DNA from: Mycolicibacterium sp.
GTDB lineage: Bacteria; Actinomycetota; Actinomycetes; Mycobacteriales; Mycobacteriaceae
Direction of reading: 5' to 3'
Assembly (NCBI RefSeq): GCF_017853185.1
Contig: NZ_JAFMJZ010000006.1
Coordinates: 1 to 51,125, forward strand
Length of the DNA stretch: 51,125 bases
Shown: in pieces, positions 8,241 to 15,486 of the stretch
Numbering within the stretch: the first letter of the stretch is position 1
Layout: each line of letters starts with the position of its first letter
Translations under genes and position numbers: made by a program
The notes under the pieces: generated by a model
What the model was told of the DNA's origin: nothing
The model's input: the letters and a program-made list of their open reading frames with translations, nothing else
Database searches by the model: none

Positions 8241-9341
8241 ATGAGCCAGCAGTGGGACACCCGCGCGGCCAGTGCCGAGGCAGCGATCATCAGGCGTCAT
8301 CTGCGGCGACTTTGGCAGGTTCCCGGCACTCAGCTCGGGGTGGTCGGCTGGCCGCCGACCCGTAAGGACCGCGTCTTCGGATCGTGGCACTACTGGTGGC
8401 AGGCCCATCTGATGGACACCCTGGTCGATGCCGAGCTGCGTGATCCGCAGCCCGAACGGGTGGAGCGGATCCGCCGGCAGATCCATGGGCACCGGACCCG
8501 CAATCTCGGGCGGTGGACCAACAACTACTACGACGACATGGCCTGGCTGGCGCTGGCGTTGGAGCGGGCCGGGCGGCTGGCCGGTGTCCAGCGCCCCGAA
8601 GCGCTGCGGACGCTGGCGGCCCAACTCGTCGACTCCTGGGCGCCCGACGACGGCGGCGGGATTCCGTGGCGCAAGCAGGACCAGTTCTTCAACGCTCCGG
8701 CCAACGGGCCCGCCGGAATCTTCCTCGCCCGCTACGGACAGTTGCCCCGCGCGCAACAGATGTCCGACTGGATCGACGACACCCTCATCGACCCGAAGAC
8801 CCACCTGGTGTTCGACGGAATCAACGACGGATCGCTGGTGCGTGCCCAGTACACCTACTGTCAGGGCGTCGTGGTCGGACTCGAAACTGAACTGGCCGTG
8901 CGGACCTCCGATGACCGGCATGCCCGGCGGGTGCACCGACTGGTGGCCGCCGTCGCGGAGAACATGGCGCCGCGCGGGGTGCTGGTCGGAGGGGGCGGCG
9001 GTGACGGCGGCCTGTTCGCCGGGATCACCGCGCGCTATCTCGCGCTGGTCACCACCGAACTCCCCGGTGACACCGAGGAGGACGACGTCGCCCGCAACAC
9101 CGCCCGCGACATCGTGCTCGCATCGGCGGCAGCCGCCTGGGAAAACCGGCAGACCGTCGACGGACTGCCGTTGTTCGGGGCGTTCTGGGACCGGCCGGCC
9201 GAGCTTCCGGCAGGCGGTGGAAAGACGGCGGCGTTCGCCAACGGCATGGTGCACGCCTCGCATGCCGCCGAGCGCGACCTGTCCGTCCAGGTCTCCGGCT
9301 GGATGCTGATGGAAGCCGCCCACTCTGTGGACAGCTGCTGA
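8241..9341 (+). CDS. glycoside hydrolase family 76 protein
   Basis: A 366-residue protein of the (alpha/alpha)6-barrel GH76 family, whose members are alpha-1,6-mannanases. It corresponds to Rv0365c. The motif WTNNYYDDMAWL at residues 92-103 carries the adjacent Asp98-Asp99 pair expected to be catalytic. There is no signal peptide, so if active it works in the cytosol or leaves by another route; alpha-1,6-mannan backbones exist in mycobacterial lipomannan. The ATG at 8241 is preceded by AAGGGTC, and a longer open frame overlaps the SpoU gene and is ignored. The last four codons and the stop lie in a 21-bp tandem repeat. Confidence 0.85.
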   Translation: MSQQWDTRAASAEAAIIRRHLRRLWQVPGTQLGVVGWPPTRKDRVFGSWHYWWQAHLMDTLVDAELRDPQPERVERIRRQIHGHRTRNLGRWTNNYYDDMAWLALALERAGRLAGVQRPEALRTLAAQLVDSWAPDDGGGIPWRKQDQFFNAPANGPAGIFLARYGQLPRAQQMSDWIDDTLIDPKTHLVFDGINDGSLVRAQYTYCQGVVVGLETELAVRTSDDRHARRVHRLVAAVAENMAPRGVLVGGGGGDGGLFAGITARYLALVTTELPGDTEEDDVARNTARDIVLASAAAAWENRQTVDGLPLFGAFWDRPAELPAGGGKTAAFANGMVHASHAAERDLSVQVSGWMLMEAAHSVDSC

Positions 9342-9385
9342 CGCTGGGTGGACAGCTGCTGACGCTGGGTGGACAGCTGCTGACG
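9327..9385. repeat. 21-bp tandem repeat at the end of the GH76 gene
   Basis: Nearly three copies (21, 21 and 17 bases) of GTGGACAGCTGCTGACGCTGG lie head to tail with no mismatch. The first supplies the last residues (VDSC) and stop of the GH76 gene. CAGCTG palindromes recur every 21 bases, once per helical double turn. Confidence 0.85.
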
Positions 9386-9467
9386 CGGTCTTCTGACCGG
9401 CCGCCGTCGAGCATCCCGGCCCGCTGGAATACCCGACTTCATCGCGACCTTGCCGCGACTGCCGTGC

Positions 9468-9473
9468 TAGGTT
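9468..9473 (+). promoter_or_regulatory. -10 box upstream of the LpqN-like lipoprotein
   Basis: TAGGTT in the 169-base gap after the GH76 gene would give a 5' leader of about 36 bases carrying the AAGGAG site at 9492-9497. No clear -35 is seen. Confidence 0.35.
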
Positions 9474-9510
9474 CGCGCAGAGCAAGGCAGCGAAGGAGAA
9501 CGGCGTTCTG

Positions 9511-10218
9511 ATGAAGAAGATCATGATGGCGACGGGTGCCGCGGTTGCGTTGAGCGTCGCACTGTCCGGTTGCACCCCGACGACCGAGAAGGCCTACACC
9601 GGCACGGCGCCGGCCGCGCCGACCGTGTGGACCGGGTCGCCCGCACCGGCGCACAGCAATGCCGGTGGCGAGCACGGTGAGGGACGTTCCGAGGGCGCCA
9701 CTCTGAACGCGTACATCACCGCCAACAAGATCGCCGAGATTCCGTTCAAGAAGGACGACCCCGGCACCCCGAAGTTGGAGTTCCCGCTACCGCCGGACTG
9801 GAGTCCGGCCGGTGACCGCACCCCGGACTGGGCCTACGGCGCGATCGTCTACGACAAGGCGCCCGATCCGGAGAACCCGCCGTTCATGTACGCGATCGCC
9901 TCGAAGCTGACCGGCAACGTCGATCCGGCCAAGATCCTTGAGCTGGCCCCCGGCCAGCTCAACGAGCTTCCCGGGTTCGTCCCGCGGGAGGCCCCGCACA
10001 GCGACAAGGTGAGCGGATTCGACGCGATCGACTACGTCGGAACCTACATGTGGGAAGGCCAGCGCCGGCTCGTCGGCCAGCAGACCATCGTGATCCCCGG
10101 CAAGGATGCGCTGTTCGTGCTGCAACTCAACGGCGAGGCTCCCGAGGGGCAGGGGCAACCGGTTGTCGATGCCGTCAAGCTCATCAACGAGCAGACCAAG
10201 ATCACCCTCCCGTCCTGA
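9511..10218 (+). CDS. LpqN/LpqT family lipoprotein
   Basis: A 235-residue exported lipoprotein. The signal peptide ends in the lipobox LSGC with Cys21. A Pro/Ala/Gly linker follows, then the LpqN-type domain with landmarks matching M. tuberculosis LpqN: YGAIVYDKAPDPENPPFMYAI, SKLTGNVDPAKILELAPGQLNELPGF, TIVIPGKDALFVLQLN and a final INEQTKITLP. LpqN is known to bind MmpL3 and mycolyltransferases, suggesting work on mycolate lipids at the cell surface. It could equally be LpqT or another paralogue, so no symbol is given. The linker VWTGSPAP also occurs in SodC of this window. Confidence 0.85.
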   Translation: MKKIMMATGAAVALSVALSGCTPTTEKAYTGTAPAAPTVWTGSPAPAHSNAGGEHGEGRSEGATLNAYITANKIAEIPFKKDDPGTPKLEFPLPPDWSPAGDRTPDWAYGAIVYDKAPDPENPPFMYAIASKLTGNVDPAKILELAPGQLNELPGFVPREAPHSDKVSGFDAIDYVGTYMWEGQRRLVGQQTIVIPGKDALFVLQLNGEAPEGQGQPVVDAVKLINEQTKITLPS

Positions 10219-10252
10219 TCGCCCGGACCATACGAGACTTGCGGAGAACGAC

Positions 10253-10567
10253 ATGACGACTTTTATCAAGGCCCTGGGCGGTATCAAGGCTTCCGGCCTC
10301 ATGCTGGCGACGACGCTCGGCGGAATCCTGATGGCTACCCAGATCGTCACCGCGTCGCCGGCTCAGGCGGCCTGCAACGGGATGACTGACCCCGTCACCG
10401 GCCTGTGCTGGACGGGGTCGGCCGCGGGCAGTGGCATCTCCGGCACCGGGGGGACCTGCTTGCCGGGCCGTCTGGGCCTGTGCCTCGGTGCTCTGCAGAA
10501 CTCCCAGATTCCCGGGGCGAACCTCCCGAAGAACACCGGCGTCGGCGGACTCCAGTCCTGGCCGTAA
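10253..10567 (+). CDS. small secreted protein with four cysteines
   Basis: A 104-residue protein with an N-terminal signal peptide; a good signal peptidase I site (SPAQA before ACNG) leaves about 65 residues. The mature part is Gly-rich and has four Cys (41, 52, 69, 77), enough for two disulfides, in the repeated-looking contexts GLCW and GLCL. I do not recognise the family. The ATG has a good ribosome site (GGAGA, six bases away) and follows the LpqN-like gene by 34 bases, so they are probably co-transcribed. It ends three bases before the convergent DedA gene. A wall-associated or extracellular role is inferred. Confidence 0.7.
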   Translation: MTTFIKALGGIKASGLMLATTLGGILMATQIVTASPAQAACNGMTDPVTGLCWTGSAAGSGISGTGGTCLPGRLGLCLGALQNSQIPGANLPKNTGVGGLQSWP

Positions 10568-10570
10568 CGG

Positions 10571-11218
10571 CTAGCCCGCGCGGCGCTTGAGCAGATTGCG
10601 GCCCACAGTGATCAGGGCGGGCAGCACCGACAGGAACACGATCAGCAGGATCATCAGTTCCAGGTGCGCTTTGACGAACGGCACGTTGCCCAGGAAATAG
10701 CCGAGCAGCGTGATGCCGGCTCCCCAGAGCACACCGCCGACGATGTCGTACCCCAGGAACAACGGGTAGCGCATGTAGGAGACACCGGCCAGCACCGGGG
10801 TGAAGGTCCGCACGATCGGCACGAAGCGGGCCAGGATGATCGTCTTCGGGCCGTGCTTTTCGAAGAACGCGTGCGACTCGGTCACATAGTGCTTCTTGAA
10901 GAAGCGCGAGTCTTCCTTGTCGAACAGTGCCGGACCGATACGCCGGCCGATGAAGTAGGCGCACTGGTCGCCGAGAATCGCCACCACCGCCACGCTGACG
11001 GCCAGGACCCAGATATTCACCGGCGGGTCGGGCTGCGCGGCCAGTAGTCCACCGGTGAACAGCAGCGAGTCCCCGGGCAGCAGGGGGAACAGCAGACCGG
11101 TCTCGATGAAGACGATGACCAGGATGCCCGGCAGCACCGCGTATTCGAACAGGCCGCCCTTGCCCAGCCAGTACATCGGATCCATGATGCTCGGCAGAGC
11201 GAGCAGGGTCGTGGTCAT
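10571..11218 (-). CDS. DedA family membrane protein
   Basis: A 215-residue polytopic membrane protein of the DedA/SNARE-associated (VTT) family, corresponding to Rv0364. Family hallmarks are FIETGLLFPLLPGDSLLFTGG and a second re-entrant region with FARFVPIVRTFTPVLAGVSYM followed by a GGVLWG stretch. DedA proteins flip undecaprenyl phosphate or phospholipids and support membrane homeostasis. The ATG at 11218 has a -10-like TATCTT eight bases upstream on the minus strand. It diverges from fba. Confidence 0.92.
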   Translation of the reverse strand: MTTTLLALPSIMDPMYWLGKGGLFEYAVLPGILVIVFIETGLLFPLLPGDSLLFTGGLLAAQPDPPVNIWVLAVSVAVVAILGDQCAYFIGRRIGPALFDKEDSRFFKKHYVTESHAFFEKHGPKTIILARFVPIVRTFTPVLAGVSYMRYPLFLGYDIVGGVLWGAGITLLGYFLGNVPFVKAHLELMILLIVFLSVLPALITVGRNLLKRRAG

Positions 11219-11226
11219 GAGGCCCC

Positions 11227-11232
11227 AAGATA
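11227..11232 (-). promoter_or_regulatory. -10 box upstream of the DedA gene
   Basis: On the minus strand TATCTT lies eight bases before the ATG, so the mRNA would have a very short leader or none. Confidence 0.35.
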
Positions 11233-11267
11233 CCGGTCAGCGGTGCCCGCACCGTAAGCCTCGCGGT

Positions 11268-11294
11268 TTGACATACTTCCTTGCGGAGTATCAC
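11268..11294 (+). promoter_or_regulatory. fba promoter
   Basis: A perfect -35 TTGACA (11268-11273) is followed after 15 bases by TATCAC (11289-11294), giving a leader of about 32 bases with the AAGGA ribosome site of fba. The spacer is short, so the exact -10 is uncertain. Confidence 0.45.
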
Positions 11295-11332
11295 ACGATC
11301 AGCGAAGCACCCGATCAGCGGAAGGACCTTTC

Positions 11333-12367
11333 ATGCCCATCGCCACCCCTGAGGTCTACGCGGAGATGCTGGATCGCGCCAAGGCGAACGCGTTCGCGTT
11401 CCCGGCGATCAACTGCGTGGGTTCGGAAAGCGTCAACGCCGCGATCAAGGGTTTCGCCGACGCCGGCAGTGACGGCATCATCCAGTTCTCCACCGGTGGC
11501 GCCGAGTTCGCCTCCGGGTTGGGGGTCAAGGACATGGTCACCGGCGCGGTCGCACTGGCCGAGTTCGCCCACGTCGTCGCCGCCAGGTACCCGATCACCG
11601 TGGCGCTGCACACCGACCACTGCCCCAAGGACAAGCTCGACACCTACGTCCGTCCGCTGCTGGCGATCTCCGCCGAGCGCGTCAAGGCGGGACGTGACCC
11701 GCTCTTCCAGTCGCACATGTGGGACGGCTCGGCGGTTCCGATCGGTGAGAACCTCACGATCGCAGAGGAATTGCTCGCCAAGGCCGTCGCCGCCAGGATC
11801 ATCCTCGAGGTCGAGATCGGCGTTGTCGGCGGCGAGGAGGACGGTGTCGAGGCCGAGATCAACGACAAGCTTTACACCAGCTCCGAGGACTTCGAGCGGA
11901 CCGTCGCCGCCCTCGGCGTCGGCGAGAAGGGGCGTTACCTGCTCGCCGCGACCTTCGGCAACGTGCACGGCGTCTACAAGCCGGGCAACGTCAAGCTCAA
12001 GCCCGAGGTGCTTGCCGAGGGCCAGCGGGTGGCGGCGGCCAAACTCGGTCTGGCCGACGGCTCCAAGCCGTTCGACTTCGTGTTCCACGGCGGCTCGGGT
12101 TCGCTGAAGTCGGAGATCGAGGACTCGCTGAAGTACGGCGTAGTGAAGATGAACGTCGACACCGACACCCAGTACGCCTTCACTCGCCCGGTCGCCGGCC
12201 ATATGTTCACCAACTACGACGGCGTGCTCAAGATCGACGGCGAGGTGGGCAACAAGAAGACCTACGACCCGCGCAGCTACCTCAAGAAGGCCGAGGAGAG
12301 CATGGCCGCCCGCGTGGTGGAGGCGTGCAACGACCTGAAGAGCTCGGGGCGCAGCGTCTCCGCCTGA
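11333..12367 (+). CDS. fba: fructose-bisphosphate aldolase, class II
   Basis: A 344-residue zinc-dependent aldolase that splits fructose 1,6-bisphosphate into dihydroxyacetone phosphate and glyceraldehyde 3-phosphate, in glycolysis and gluconeogenesis. The HTDHCPKD motif holds catalytic Asp95 and the zinc ligand His96. The other zinc ligands lie in FGNVHGVYKPGN and FHGGSGS, and NVDTDTQ binds the substrate phosphate. The length equals that of M. tuberculosis Fba (Rv0363c). AAGGA precedes the ATG. A hairpin terminator follows. Confidence 0.98.
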   Translation: MPIATPEVYAEMLDRAKANAFAFPAINCVGSESVNAAIKGFADAGSDGIIQFSTGGAEFASGLGVKDMVTGAVALAEFAHVVAARYPITVALHTDHCPKDKLDTYVRPLLAISAERVKAGRDPLFQSHMWDGSAVPIGENLTIAEELLAKAVAARIILEVEIGVVGGEEDGVEAEINDKLYTSSEDFERTVAALGVGEKGRYLLAATFGNVHGVYKPGNVKLKPEVLAEGQRVAAAKLGLADGSKPFDFVFHGGSGSLKSEIEDSLKYGVVKMNVDTDTQYAFTRPVAGHMFTNYDGVLKIDGEVGNKKTYDPRSYLKKAEESMAARVVEACNDLKSSGRSVSA

Positions 12368-12373
12368 GCTGAC

Positions 12374-12416
12374 TTCGGCGCGCTAATCGTCGCTCAGCGA
12401 CGAAAGGCGCGCCGAA
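12374..12416. terminator. nested hairpin terminator between convergent genes
   Basis: TTCGGCGCGC (12374-12383) pairs with GCGCGCCGAA (12407-12416). Inside it TCGTCGC pairs with GCGACGA around a three-base loop. It sits between the fba stop and the stop of the convergent membrane-protein gene and can serve both strands. No T-run follows. Confidence 0.7.
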
Positions 12417-12420
12417 ATCG

Positions 12421-13152
12421 TCAGGACGACTGGCAGATCTTCCACTGGTCGTCGCGGAACTGCAGGTCGAAACTGCGGGTCGAGGTCTTGGCCGGGTCCG
12501 ATGCCATGTACGAGGTGACGTTCGCCTCGGCGGTGTCACCGTTGACCACGACCTCGTCGATGCTGGCGACCACCGGATACTGCTTGGCCGCCGACACCCG
12601 GGCGTAGGTGTCAGCCCATGCGTCCTGGTCGTAATCGACGTAGGAATCCCGGCTCTGGCCGCAGGTGATGCTGCGCAATGTCGCCAGGTCGCCCTGACGG
12701 ATCGCGGTGTCGAAGCTCTCGATGCTGGAGCGCACCGCGTTCTCCTTGGCCTCCCGTGCGGCAGCTTCGCTGCGCTTCATCAGGAAAACCCCGAGGACCG
12801 TCGCCACGATCAGCCCCACGATGATCAGGATCAGCGGCATCAGCCGCCGGCGCTTGAGCCGGGGACGCGGCGGGATCGACTGCGGGGAGGCCACCCGATG
12901 GCGCGGACCGCCGGCCCCTGTGGCGGCATCGAAGACCTCGGTCGGAGGATCCGGGACCCGGTCGATGACCTGGGTGAAGCCGGCGTCGAATCCCGGTGCG
13001 GTGTAACGACGTTCGCCGGTGAGCGCCTCGGCTGACTCCGGATCGGAGTAGATGTCGATCACCTCGGTCACCGGATCGTCGCCGCCATCCTGTTGATGAA
13101 CGTAGTCCGGCCGCGCGTCGTCGGCGGGGTCGGTCCCGGACGGGTTCGACAT
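12421..13152 (-). CDS. single-pass membrane protein (Rv0361 type)
   Basis: A 243-residue protein. An acidic N-terminal cytosolic region with repeated TEV(I/F)D elements is followed by a basic patch (RLKRRR), a transmembrane helix at about 105-125, and an extracytoplasmic cystatin/NTF2-like domain with one Cys pair (SITCGQS and the final KICQSS). It corresponds to Rv0361; function unknown. I chose ATG 13152, with GGAGG in the leader, over ATG 13191: a TAGGGT -10 at 13195-13200 would start transcription after 13191. It has a shorter paralogue at 21573-22034. Confidence 0.75.
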   Translation of the reverse strand: MSNPSGTDPADDARPDYVHQQDGGDDPVTEVIDIYSDPESAEALTGERRYTAPGFDAGFTQVIDRVPDPPTEVFDAATGAGGPRHRVASPQSIPPRPRLKRRRLMPLILIIVGLIVATVLGVFLMKRSEAAAREAKENAVRSSIESFDTAIRQGDLATLRSITCGQSRDSYVDYDQDAWADTYARVSAAKQYPVVASIDEVVVNGDTAEANVTSYMASDPAKTSTRSFDLQFRDDQWKICQSS

Positions 13153-13194
13153 GCGGTCTGCGGTCCTCCGTGGCTGGATGGTCGATGCCATTTG

Positions 13195-13200
13195 ACCCTA
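13195..13200 (-). promoter_or_regulatory. -10 box for the Rv0361-type gene
   Basis: TAGGGT on the minus strand predicts a transcript start near 13188, just downstream of the first in-frame ATG (13191). This supports translation from ATG 13152. Confidence 0.4.
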
Positions 13201-13242
13201 GCGGGTGCACCCGACGGCACGCGGGATGTGGACAATGGGGCA

Positions 13243-13671
13243 ATGACTTCCTCTGGGACCCCCTTCGGCGATCTTCTCGGACCACCTCCGGTGCTGTTGC
13301 CCGGTGACCCGGAGGCCGAGGCCGCACTGCTGGCCGGTGAGAACGCGACGATCGTGGCAGCGGCGCACCCGTCGGCCTCGGTGGCCTGGGCTGCGCTGGC
13401 CGAGGAGGCCCTGGACGACGACAAGGCGATCACCGCCTACGCGTATGCGCGCACCGGTTACCACCGTGGCCTGGATCAGTTGCGCCGTAACGGCTGGAAG
13501 GGGTTCGGCCCGGTTCCCTTCCGCCACGAGCCCAACCGAGGTTTCCTGCGCTGCGTGGCAGCGCTGGCCCGGGCCGCGGACCTGATCGGGGAGACCGATG
13601 AGGTGGCCCGCTGCCGCGATCTGCTCGACGACTGTGATCCGGCGGCGCGTGCCGAACTCGGGTTGGCCTAG
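13243..13671 (+). CDS. DUF3151 family protein
   Basis: A 142-residue cytosolic protein corresponding to Rv0360c (DUF3151), an actinobacterial family of unknown function. The helical repeat-like body contains WAALAEEALDDDKAITAYAYARTGYHRGLDQLRRNGWKG, which resembles a TPR-like fold. A GACAAT box six bases before the ATG suggests a leaderless or nearly leaderless message. It diverges from the Rv0361-type gene with 90 bases between start codons and overlaps the end of the convergent CDF gene by four bases. Confidence 0.85.
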   Translation: MTSSGTPFGDLLGPPPVLLPGDPEAEAALLAGENATIVAAAHPSASVAWAALAEEALDDDKAITAYAYARTGYHRGLDQLRRNGWKGFGPVPFRHEPNRGFLRCVAALARAADLIGETDEVARCRDLLDDCDPAARAELGLA

Positions 13672-14561
13672 AGGTCGGATTCGGTAGGGCAGTCCGCGAC
13701 CACTCCCGGCGGCTCCACCTGGACGGTGCTGTGGTGGAGGCCGCGTTCGGCCAGGATCGCCTGCGCGTCGGCCAGCACCCGGTCGGATTGCCCGTTGGTG
13801 GTCAGATGCGCGGTGGCCATGTCCCGGCCCGGTACCAGCGTCCAGACGTGAAGGTCGTGCACCTCGGCGACGCCGTCGATGGCGGCCAGTGCCGCCCGCA
13901 ACTCGTCGACGTCGACGTGTTCGGGGGAGGACTCCGAGAGGATCCGCAGTGCCGCCCGCGCCAGGGCGATGGCCCGCGGCAGCACCCACAGGGCGACCAG
14001 CACGGCTACCACGGTGTCGGCATAGGGCCAGTGCGTCGTCACCATCACGACGCCGGCGATCAACACCCCGACGCTGCTGACGGCGTCGGCCATCACTTCC
14101 ATGTAGGCGCCCTTGACCGCCAGGCTGTCATCGGACTGTGACCGAAGGAGAAGCGCCACAACGACATTGGCCGCCAGCCCGAGCGCAGCCACCAGAACCA
14201 TCGGCCAGCCGGGTATCTCCGGTGGCTCGCCGAGTCGTTCGATCGCCTCGTAGAGAATGAATGCGGCGACGCCGAGCAGCAGCACCGCGTTGGTGACGGC
14301 GGTGAACACCTCGGCACGGTGCCAGCCGTAGGTGCGCGCCGCCGACGTCGAGCCTCGACGTGCCAGCAGCACGGCCGCCAGGCCCATGAAGATGGCCACC
14401 AGATCGGTGAGCATGTGCGTGGCGTCGGCCAGTAGCGCCAGCGAGTTGATGGCCAGGGCGGTGACGAGTTCGACGACGAAGAACACGCCCAGCACCGCCG
14501 CGGCCATGATCATCCGGCTGGCCCGGGTATCGGCGCTGCCATGGCTGTGTCCGGCTCCCAT
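13668..14561 (-). CDS. cation diffusion facilitator (zinc/cobalt-type exporter)
   Basis: A 297-residue CDF transporter that exports divalent metal (typically zinc) in exchange for protons. It has a His-containing N-terminus (HSHGS), six transmembrane helices, the TM2 metal site HMLTD (His49, Asp53) and a cytosolic C-terminal ferredoxin-like domain with VHDLHVWTL. In TM5 the usual HxxxD is ExxxD (Glu155, Asp159), which may shift metal preference. It lies on its own between DUF3151 and the M50 protease, an insertion relative to M. tuberculosis as I recall it. The promoter region carries an inverted repeat, suggesting metal-responsive repression. Confidence 0.9.
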   Translation of the reverse strand: MGAGHSHGSADTRASRMIMAAAVLGVFFVVELVTALAINSLALLADATHMLTDLVAIFMGLAAVLLARRGSTSAARTYGWHRAEVFTAVTNAVLLLGVAAFILYEAIERLGEPPEIPGWPMVLVAALGLAANVVVALLLRSQSDDSLAVKGAYMEVMADAVSSVGVLIAGVVMVTTHWPYADTVVAVLVALWVLPRAIALARAALRILSESSPEHVDVDELRAALAAIDGVAEVHDLHVWTLVPGRDMATAHLTTNGQSDRVLADAQAILAERGLHHSTVQVEPPGVVADCPTESDL

Positions 14562-14569
14562 GGGAAAAG

Positions 14570-14599
14570 AATCTATGCAATTTCATGCATGTATTGCAA
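14570..14599 (-). promoter_or_regulatory. promoter and candidate metal-responsive operator of the CDF gene
   Basis: On the minus strand TTGCAA (14599-14594) and TAGATT (14575-14570) are spaced by 18 bases, a near-consensus promoter with the -10 eight bases before the ATG. The inverted repeat TGCAAT-N11-ATTGCA (14576-14598) lies from the -35 to the edge of the -10, with ATGCAT at its centre. This is a typical position for an ArsR/SmtB- or MerR-type regulator. No regulator gene is adjacent. Confidence 0.5.
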
Positions 14600-14668
14600 C
14601 TAACGTCATCGTCAGTTGGGTACTTTGGTCCCTAGTCGGTCCGGTTCGGCCCGCAGTAACGTGAGGTG

Positions 14669-14697
14669 ACGGCAGCGGCAGGGGGGTCCGCTGCCGT
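14669..14697 (-). terminator. strong hairpin after the M50 protease gene
   Basis: ACGGCAGCGG (14669-14678) pairs perfectly with CCGCTGCCGT (14688-14697) around nine bases, starting 10 bases after the protease stop on the minus strand. A T-rich run (TTTCTCTT) follows on the plus strand only, so it could also act against antisense transcription. The strand assignment is by context. Confidence 0.6.
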
Positions 14698-14706
14698 TTC
14701 TCTTGT

Positions 14707-15486
14707 CTAGAGCCAGGCCGCCCAGAACCGGGTCAGCTGGCCACCGATCGAGACCAGTGCGCCGGGAACCCCGGACAGGTCGAAGAACCAGAACACCGCG
14801 GAGAAGAACACCCGGTTCGGACCGGGGGCCAGCAGCACCAGCAGCAGGATGAAGAACCCGAACGGGCGAACCGGTTCCATCCTGCGCCGGATGCCCGGGC
14901 TCAGGTGCGGTTCCAGGGCCGCGTAGCCGTCCAGTCCGGGAATCGGGAGCAGGTTCAGCAGCAGTGCGGTGATCTGTAGGAAGCCCAGGAATGCGACAGC
15001 ACTCCAGAACGCCAGATGCAACGGGTCGAAGAACAGGCGGGCCGCGGCCAGGAGTGCCAGGCCGAGCACCAGATTGGCGAACGGGCCGGCCAGATTGACC
15101 ACCGTGCGCTGACGCGGCGTCATGAATCCGGTGCGCAGGTAGACGGCCCCGCCGGGCAGGCCGATTCCGCCGAGGGCGATGAATAACAGCGGAAGGCCTA
15201 GCGAGAGAACGGGATTGGAATACTTCAGCGGGTCCAGCGTGAGGTAACCGCGTACCTCGACGTCGGTGTCGCCGAATCGCCAGGCGGTGTAGGCGTGGCC
15301 GAATTCGTGCAGGCACAGTGACACCACCCAGCCGGCGATGACGAAGAGGAACACCCCGACTCTTGTCATCGGCCCCTGGGTGTCGGCGCCCATCCAGGCC
15401 AGCGCGCCGCCAACGACGGTCAGGCCGACCAACAACAGGAATATCGGACTGGGGCGCACCGATTGGCGCGGCGGGCGCAACGTCAT
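14707..15486 (-). CDS. site-2 protease family (M50) membrane metalloprotease
   Basis: A 259-residue polytopic membrane protein corresponding to Rv0359. The zinc motif HEFGH (60-64) and the distal ligand motif NLLPIPGLDG (178-187, Asp186) lie in membrane segments, as in M50 intramembrane proteases that cut anti-sigma factors or similar substrates. There is no PDZ domain. The ATG at 15486 overlaps the stop of the upstream membrane-protein gene by four bases (ATGA), so translation is coupled. The substrate is unknown. Confidence 0.88.
   Translation of the reverse strand: MTLRPPRQSVRPSPIFLLLVGLTVVGGALAWMGADTQGPMTRVGVFLFVIAGWVVSLCLHEFGHAYTAWRFGDTDVEVRGYLTLDPLKYSNPVLSLGLPLLFIALGGIGLPGGAVYLRTGFMTPRQRTVVNLAGPFANLVLGLALLAAARLFFDPLHLAFWSAVAFLGFLQITALLLNLLPIPGLDGYAALEPHLSPGIRRRMEPVRPFGFFILLLVLLAPGPNRVFFSAVFWFFDLSGVPGALVSIGGQLTRFWAAWL

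Noticed and set aside
12421..13191. ATG at 13191 as the start of the Rv0361-type protein
   Set aside because: The only -10-like box (13195-13200) would start transcription after this ATG, and GGAGG lies ahead of ATG 13152 instead.
14669..14697. The strong hairpin as a small RNA or as a plus-strand terminator of a coding gene
   Set aside because: No plus-strand gene ends nearby; position just after the protease stop explains it better, although the T-rich side is on the plus strand.
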